DNA of 64,000 nucleotides from Blasia pusilla (Eukaryota > Marchantiophyta > Marchantiopsida > Blasiales). The notes beneath the pieces are model-generated. The model saw nothing but the letters and a program-made list of their open reading frames with translations. It made no database searches and was not told the origin of the DNA. Below are positions 58,310 to 64,000 of the stretch, piece by piece. The position numbers and the translations under genes were made by a program. The stretch lies in contig CM114275.1 of NCBI GenBank assembly GCA_050084515.1, forward strand, positions 5,332,001 through 5,396,000, read 5' to 3'. Position 1 is the stretch's first letter; the number at the start of each line of letters is the position of its first letter.

Positions 58310-58363
58310 GGGTGAGTTAGGTTACATGCCGCGTGTGGGGATGGACAAACAGGTTTACGCGAC

Positions 58364-58771
58364 ATGATGTTTTTGGCTGGAGTATTTTGCTTGGTTAGTC
58401 CGACGGGGACAGTATACCACCCGGAGCGCGTCCTACTTGATTGGGGAGCGCAACTCTTGATGTTAGGGAAGGCGGCGTGTTTAGCATTGGGATTACGGAA
58501 GGTCGACATTGAGCCTTGTCCCTTCCAGATAGAGACCTCGATTGGGGGCGTGTCACCTACGCAGTATATGACTCGACAGGAGATAGTTGTCAGAGTCCAT
58601 CCAGAGCATGAGACGGATAGTGCTATAGTGCGCACACGTGAGATTACGACACCAGCTGAGTCGTACGATGTGTTGGTGGGGAGTACAGTGTTATATCCCC
58701 TAGGATTCATCCTTGACTTCTGGGAGGAGACCGTTGGTTATCGGCCAGGGTGGCGGTCAGGTGACGGCTAG
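58364..58771 (+). pseudogene. Retropepsin-like protease (active site altered)
   Basis: The ORF of 135 residues has VLLDWGAQLLMLGKAA at the aspartic protease active site, where DSG is expected. The sister relic at 38.45 kb has VLLDSGVQPLM, so the Trp is a single-base change from Ser. The distal part has ESYDVLVGSTVLYPLGF, a retropepsin C-terminal pattern. It lies directly upstream of the methyltransferase. The ATG is not certain, since the protein is normally made by cleavage of a polyprotein. Confidence 0.75.
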
Positions 58772-59880
58772 ATGAGTCAGTTACTCGTGCAGTTTGAGGG
58801 ACGAGGTGGTCGATCACGAGGCAAGTCTGTGACCACGTTGGCGGCTTTCACAGGTAGTGTTAGCTGGCCAGGAGAGTTGTTGGAGGGGAACGCACATGCG
58901 GAGGATGTCCCAGTAGCGGATAGTCCCACGGAGAGACAAGCCATGGCGGGTATCTCTTCCCATGTTGGCGAGACCTCTTCACCATTGTGGGGTACGACTC
59001 GAGAGCTACAGAGAAGTGTTGACGACCTCGTGAGGTAGGCGTGGAGTCATGCTTTTATCCTAGAGCAGCAAGAGTCACGTGGCAATTGGGCTCTTGGAGT
59101 GGAGACGTTGACCCCACTGGATACCAAACCCGTTGTGAGGCAGTGCCCAGAGGAGGGTGTTAGGGTGTTAGATCTCTTCGGAGGGATTAGCACCAAATTG
59201 GCTGCAGTATTGTAGATGGGCATACGGGTGCATCATTACCTTTATGTGGAGAGAGATGAGACTCCGCGGGAGTATCATTACGTCACGTGGCGAGATTGGT
59301 CCAGAGGTATCATGAGTTGTTGCCGGTATCTGCAGTACGGGGATATCAGCATACACTACCCGCCGACATCTCTTTGGTGGGGGCGCAGGATCTGGATAGA
59401 GTTGGCACCATTCATTTGGTGATTGCTGGATGGCCATGTGAGGGTCATTCATCAGCTGGCCGAGGATTTGGATTGCAGGATCCGAGGTCAGGGATGTTTT
59501 GGGAGATGCTGCGAGTAGTACGACACTTGCAGGAGAGTCAGACATGTTCTCCGACGTACATCTTGGAGAACGTGCCATTGTTGGGAGACACTCGTGCACG
59601 TGTGATGACGAGTGTGTATCAGGTGAGGTCTTGGTTGGGACGTGCTGTGTTATTAGATGTGGCGAGAGTTGGATCACGTGCCTATCGTCTACGACTGTGG
59701 TGGACAAACCTGATACCATCAGAGGTACTGAGTCGAGCATACAATGGAGTCCAGAGAGCACCACATCTCACAGTGGATGCTATTTTGGGCTCAGGGCGTC
59801 GATCTCAGGTGGTGACAACGATAGGGCGTCGATCTCAGGTTGGAGGACAAGGAGAAGACACCATTATGGGGGGATAGATC
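58772..59880 (+). pseudogene. C5 cytosine DNA methyltransferase domain of the retroelement
   Basis: A linker (58772-59038) leads into motif I, RVLDLFGGIS (59162-59191), an AdoMet-binding signature. A TAG stop follows at 59213. The next frame (59216-59422) has YLYVERDETPR in the motif II position. After a frameshift the frame 59287-59877 carries motif IV GWPCEGHSSAGRG (catalytic Cys in PC), then RSGMFWEML, motif VI YILENVP (Glu of ENV) and SRAYRLRLWWTNL, a motif VIII-like RxR. The motif order I-IV-VI-VIII and the RxRxxWxNL block resemble DNMT3/DRM enzymes. Motifs IX-X are not visible. The stop and frameshift make this copy inactive as read. A second copy of motif I is at about 39.16 kb, so the domain belongs to the family and is not a chance insertion. 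Retrotransposon-borne DNMTs are known from other eukaryotes. Confidence 0.85.
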
Positions 59881-60660
59881 GGTTCGGGAGAGATTGCTTG
59901 TATCAGTGGCGGTTCTTACCATTTGGGTTGAAGAACGCGCTTGCAGAGTTTCAGAGAGTGATGGATAGGATTCTGGCTGGCTTGGATTTTGTATGATGTT
60001 ACATAGATGATATTATTATCTTCAGTTCCACGGTTGAGGAGCATGAGCGACACTTGGAGGAGGTGTTTCGGCGATTGTAGTTACATGGACTGAAGTTACA
60101 TCCAGGCAAGTGCAGATTCTTTCAAGAGCAGATTGAGTACTTGGGACACACCATATATCCGAGTGAGTTAGGTGTTCAGTAGACAAAGGTAGAGGCTATT
60201 GCGCAGATTCCACGCCCTACAGATGTGAGTCGGGTCCGAGCATTTCTTGGATTGGCAAACTTCTATCGACGCTATATAAAGGGTTTTAGTGCGATCGCAA
60301 AGTCTTTGACCTTGTTGAAGAGACTTGATCAGGTTTGGTTGTAGGGAGATGATCAGGAGCGAGCATTTCAGGAGCTCAAGGACAGGTTGACGTCCTCACC
60401 CATTTTACAGAGACCGGTTAGGGGTCGCCCATTCCAGTTACATACGGATTGGAGCATGTTGGGTCTAGGAGCAGTGCTTACTCAGAAGGATGACGAGGAG
60501 AGGGAGTTCGTTGTGGCTTACGCAAGCCGATCGAACAACATTGCAGAGGCGAAGTACAGCCTCTACAAGGGAGAGTGCTTGGCTGCAGTGTGGGCCGTGG
60601 CACATTTCAGGTGCTATTTATTCGACAACCCTTTCACACTTATAGGAGGTTTTGGAGTTC
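59881..60660 (+). pseudogene. RT (C-terminal half) and RNase H
   Basis: The RT starts abruptly at YQWRFLPFGLKNALAEF, so the fingers and the first catalytic Asp are missing. It continues with CYIDDIIIFSSTVEEHE, GHTIYPSELGV and RVRAFLGLANFYRRYIKGF. RNase H has FQLHTDWSMLGLGAVLTQ (60435 on) and AYASRSNN...AEAKYS. In-frame stops occur at 59995, 60078, 60180 and 60342. The order is normal for Ty3/Gypsy. Confidence 0.85.
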
Positions 60661-62070
60661 TTGGGCACTAGCGTCATAGCGAGTACAGTGAGTGCTAGAG
60701 AGCGGGATCAGATCCTACAGAGAGCCAAGAGGTTCAGGTGGGAGGGGACTCACATTTTGCGGGTATGGGGAGATGGTAGGATACGAGTGGTATCTCATCC
60801 TTCCCAGCGAGCACGTGTAGTGCGACATGCCCATGAGGAGTTGGTATATTTTGGAGTAAAGCGTACTTACAGCTTACTCGAGGTTCAGTATTGGTGGCGC
60901 GACATGCATACTGGGGTACAACAGTTTGTGGCCAGATGTATGGTATGTGACAAAGTGTGAGCATCCTTCAATGCTCCCACTCCGCAGTTACATCCTTTGC
61001 CGATTATGGGTTTAGATTATCGATGGAGTTTAGACTTTGCGGGACCTTTGCCTTTGACGGGGCGTCATCATAGGTACGTGTTGGTCATGGTGGAGGATTT
61101 CTCCAAGTGGATAGAGTTGGTGGCACTACCAGAAAAGACGAGCGAGGGAACAACTTATGCGTTTCTAGATCGTGTGCTTAGTCACTTTGGTGCACCGGCG
61201 GAGGTGTTGACTGACCAGGGTACTGAGTTCAGGGAAGAGTTTCACGTCTTGTGTGATGTGGCGCTGATAGATCACCGCACCACATCCAGAGATCATCCTA
61301 AGGCGGATGGGTTGGCGGAGAGAGTAGTACAGACGGTGAAGAGAGGATTGCGCAAGTATGGCTTGCAGCGGGGACAATTGAGGGAGTGGGACCTAGAGTT
61401 GTCATGGTTGGCTATGGGTTATCGCTTTAGTCGGCAGGCATCCTTGGCGTCATTTTCACCGTATTTTTTGCTCTTTGGGAGAGAGCCAGATTTACCTACA
61501 GCGATTAGACATGACATGGCGGAGGTGTTAGATCTTGATGATCCAGATGTGTGGGTACAAGCATGTTCTCAAAGGGCGGAGGTTTTTCGTAGAGTTATGC
61601 CTATGGCCTTTGAGAACTTAGCTATTGCCCAACATAAAGATACATTGAGGTACACGACCATTTGTGGAGGAGGTTATCGTCCAGGGATTAGGAGGTTTCA
61701 TCTTGGAGATTACGTGTATTTACAGCAGGTGGCACCCACGACGCTAGATGTCACTGCAGGGCGCACGATCCTACGTGTGCGCGAGGTATTATCGACCGGA
61801 GTCCTCATGTTGGAGGGATGGGATGGTATGTTTTGGAAGGATCATGTGCGCAATTGTGCGCCATATCATCTTTCGAACGTAGATGGGACGGTGGATCCGA
61901 GCTTGGCAGTGGTACCTGCAGGCTTGAGGTGTATGTTGTGCGGATCTGCGAGGGGTGCAGCCACAATGTTGGTATATGATGGTAGTTCTCGAGGGTGGCA
62001 TATGTCATGTCTGACCCCCCCTCTTGATGTGGTTCCCACGGGATGATGGATGTGTCCGAGATGTGTATAG
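60652..62070 (+). pseudogene. Integrase with C-terminal PHD finger
   Basis: The zinc-binding part has HAHEE and CMVCDKV (60825-60957) and is followed by one in-frame TGA. The next ORF (60997-62046, 349 residues) is open. It has the catalytic triad in SLDFAGP, LTDQGTEF and GLAERVV, then LGDYVYLQQ and TTLDVTAGRTILRVREV of the C-terminal domain. From about residue 311 a PHD-like finger follows: CMLC, DGSSRGWHMSC, then a TGA and WMCPRC. Two zinc ligands of the CDGC pair are replaced (Tyr and Ser). The better-preserved finger is at 42.17-42.31 kb. No chromodomain is present; the PHD occupies its place. Confidence 0.85.
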
Positions 62071-62137
62071 GGTAGTAGGTCATGTCAGAGATGTGATATT
62101 TTCTATGTGGAGTTGGGGGGATCCAACTGCCAGCTAG

Positions 62138-62282
62138 GGGGGCGGTTGTGTGATCTGCATGTATATGTATGAGTTGATTTTTGTACATATGTGGATCGAC
62201 CCATGTGTGGGGAAGATCGGTGTTTTGTGGTGTAGATGTGACCAGCGATGTATGTTGTGTAGCGATATGTATGCGCACGACA
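62138..62282 (+). repeat. Extra copy of the LTR end in the 3' UTR
   Basis: About 140 bases ending TGCGCACGACA, nearly identical to the LTR's own end (62765-62900). It lies directly before the LTR. Confidence 0.75.
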
Positions 62283-62284
62283 AC

Positions 62285-62900
62285 TATCACATCTGAGTAG
62301 CCGATAGGCCGAGATCTATTGTGGATAGGGCGTAGGAGCCAACGGACTATCTTGAGTGTAACTTTGTCCCATGGTGTCGGATGAGGTTGAGGGTAGGTCC
62401 ATTGTGTCAGGAACATTGTTTCTGACAACTTTTATGTTGAGGTCTTTCACAATCGGGTGACTTGTTGACGAGGTCACCCGCCCTTGGTAACCTGTGCATG
62501 CAGGTTACCAAGGGGAGGGCTAGTTTTAGGGGTAGAGCCTTTTGGCTCTCCCCAACCCTATATAAGAGAGGAAGATGGATTTCCTAAGCCATCTTTCTCA
62601 TGTTGGGCCGTCGGAGCACCTCTCTTGTATGTGTGTGAGATAGGACTAGGGTGCTAGCGTTGGATTCCTTGATAGCACAGGGTGGACGAGGCTCAATATA
62701 TCGATGTAGATTGAGGAGTGGAGTTTTAGGCCGGGTGTGCCGTTTTTACTACTCTTTATTTTTTTTGTGTGATCTCCATCTATCTGTATGAATTGATTTT
62801 TTACATGTGTGGATTGACCCGTGTGTGGGGAAGATCGGTTTTGTGTGGTGTAGATGTGACCAGCGATGTATGTTGTGTAGCGATATGTATGTGCACGACA
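62285..62900 (+). repeat. 3' LTR of the DNMT/PHD Gypsy family (616 bp)
   Basis: It begins TATCACATCT (TGTCACATCT in the copy ending at 41860) and ends TGCACGACA. TATATAAG at 62559-62566 is the likely promoter TATA box. It is colinear with 39461-40051. Confidence 0.8.
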
Positions 62901-64000
62901 CGGGCATCTCCGCCATCCTAGCAGTCGTAGCCTTCGATGAATCTAATGTGGACAGCCCGAGCATCAGCTCCAAGGGTAGGTCCATCACCTCCTCTGAAAT
63001 CACCTATGAACGTGATGCAAGAACTCCAACTCCACGCTCACTTAGCGTAGCGACCAGGCGGAAAACCTCGGTGGGCGTACCTCCCAACATCATAACATCG
63101 GAAGCAGAAAATAAAGGAGCATGATACACAACAGTGGCCGCCCCCAACAACGTGCTCGACACATGCTCCTCATGAGCATCAACAATAGAAGTCGTCGCAC
63201 TCATTTCTCCCATCGCCCTCCGTGCCTGCACACCAACAACATCACCAACTCTCTGGGAAATCTTATAAGGACCCATCGATGGAGTCCTCATCGCCTCTAA
63301 CAACGTAAAAGATTGAGGAAGCATGGTTTGTTTCTTGGCTTCCCCTCGTTGTGGATCCAACTCTGTGGCTGCTCTAGGCGTAACAACTGCGGCGGCCTCG
63401 ATCTGGGCAACCCCGCACATCCAACCAGGATCCTCCATATCTCTCGCTGCTCCATATGATATCAATACCACAGATCCGGCATTGGGTAACCTCAATGCAA
63501 TAGCGGAAATCTGCTCCTCAAGCTGCTGTATCTGAGCAGCCATCCCAGTCTCACGCGTGGCGTCTCCCTCGACGCGTCTAGGTGGGAGGACTCTACCTCC
63601 TCCACGGGAAACTCCACCATCCCCTCGAGCAAACCCAAGTCCTCGTCCCCCAACGGACCACCTGGTGCACCACCTCTAGGCCCATCCGGACCGGCAACTC
63701 GCTCTGGTGCCCTCTCTGGCCCTCGATCCGGACGTAACTGAGGGTGTAAGCTGAAACACCTGGTGCGTGTTTGACCGTACCTCTGACAATAGTCACACTA
63801 ATAACCTCCTGGTGCAGCACCATCTCCTCCTCCATGCTGAGGCACACGACCATGACCTTGACAAGTGCAATCGCGCCGATGATGGGCTCCACCACATGAC
63901 CAACAAGTAATCATAGGCGGCTGCTGCTGAGCCGCTTATGAAGGCACAGGTCTCTGTGGCACTACCTCCGGGTATCCTCCCTTAGCTTGTGGTGCCACAG
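62901..64000 (-). pseudogene. gag of a third family copy (partial, runs off the window)
   Basis: On the minus strand a zinc-knuckle region (about 63.8 kb, with a CxxC...HxxxxC-like pattern partly frameshifted) is followed by a Gly/Arg-rich linker and a coiled coil, AAQIQQLEEQISAIAL (63540 down). The C-terminal part follows, with VAQIEAAAVVTPRAATELD and TPTEVFRLVATLSERG (to 63004). After a stop it continues as EEVMDLPLELMLGLSTLD and MAEMP, ending exactly at the LTR border 62900/62901. It should continue into protease on the same strand, but instead meets the end of an oppositely oriented LTR. Confidence 0.72.

Larger units (their letters stand above)
58311..62900 (+). mobile_element. Ty3/Gypsy segment: PR-DNMT-RT-RH-INT-PHD-LTR
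   Basis: A 4.6-kb pol-to-LTR segment of a Gypsy family that carries a C5 DNA methyltransferase between protease and RT and a PHD finger at the end of integrase. It lacks gag and a 5' LTR on its own strand. Gag genes of the same family lie on both sides on the opposite strand. Internal deletion removes the N-terminal half of RT. Confidence 0.85.

Overview
The window is nuclear DNA of a land plant or close green relative. It carries U2 snRNA genes with plant-type 5' ends, two interrupted chloroplast-protein genes (a PsbP-domain protein and a PDZ-like protein), a plant-type Helitron, and several Ty3/Gypsy families. The species cannot be fixed from sequence alone. A C5-methyltransferase and PHD-bearing Gypsy family plus a SWIM-type MULE family suggest an early-diverging lineage (bryophyte, lycophyte, fern or streptophyte alga), but that is inference.

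Layout. (1) 1-24.4 kb: a direct segmental duplication (about 0.5-8.0 kb and 16.85-24.4 kb, offset about 16.35-16.39 kb). Each unit has a long Gypsy LTR with a nested solo LTR, a CT microsatellite, a Helitron-like 3' end and two U2 snRNA genes. Between the units lie a 210-bp CT tract, an unrecognised ORF, and a decayed chromodomain Ty3/Gypsy element on the minus strand (LTR 10546-11549, pol/gag 12128-16852, LTR 16854-18859). A fifth, degenerate U2 copy sits at 24.66 kb. (2) 24.8-32.2 kb: the only ordinary gene space. It holds a minus-strand PsbP-domain thylakoid-lumen gene and a plus-strand PDZ-like gene, transcribed divergently from an intergenic region with a G-box. (3) 32.3-38.3 kb: a minus-strand Helitron with Rep and PIF1-like helicase exons. 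(4) 38.3-64 kb: a nest of transposons. Three or four copies of one Gypsy family encode protease, a C5 cytosine DNA methyltransferase, RT/RNase H, and an integrase ending in a PHD finger. One copy is split by an 11.5-kb MULE-like DNA transposon with a perfect 10-bp target-site duplication (GGTTGATAAC at 42567 and 54082). That MULE carries a SWIM-type transposase on the plus strand and a divergent amino-methyltransferase-like gene on the minus strand. Its introns and intergenic spaces are filled with about 35 copies of a 29-bp palindrome, partly in regular arrays of about 55-bp period.

How the parts work together. Two unrelated transposons nested in each other each carry a DNA-methyltransferase-type gene. 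The retroelement's C5-methyltransferase lies between protease and RT, and its integrase tail ends in a PHD reader instead of a chromodomain. The DNA transposon pairs its transposase with a permuted N4/N6-type methyltransferase-like protein. Most ORFs are broken by stops and frameshifts, so these are mainly relics. The first ~350 bases look like an interleaved mosaic of two gag segments, which together with many copy-to-copy single-base indels suggests that part of the damage may be assembly error.
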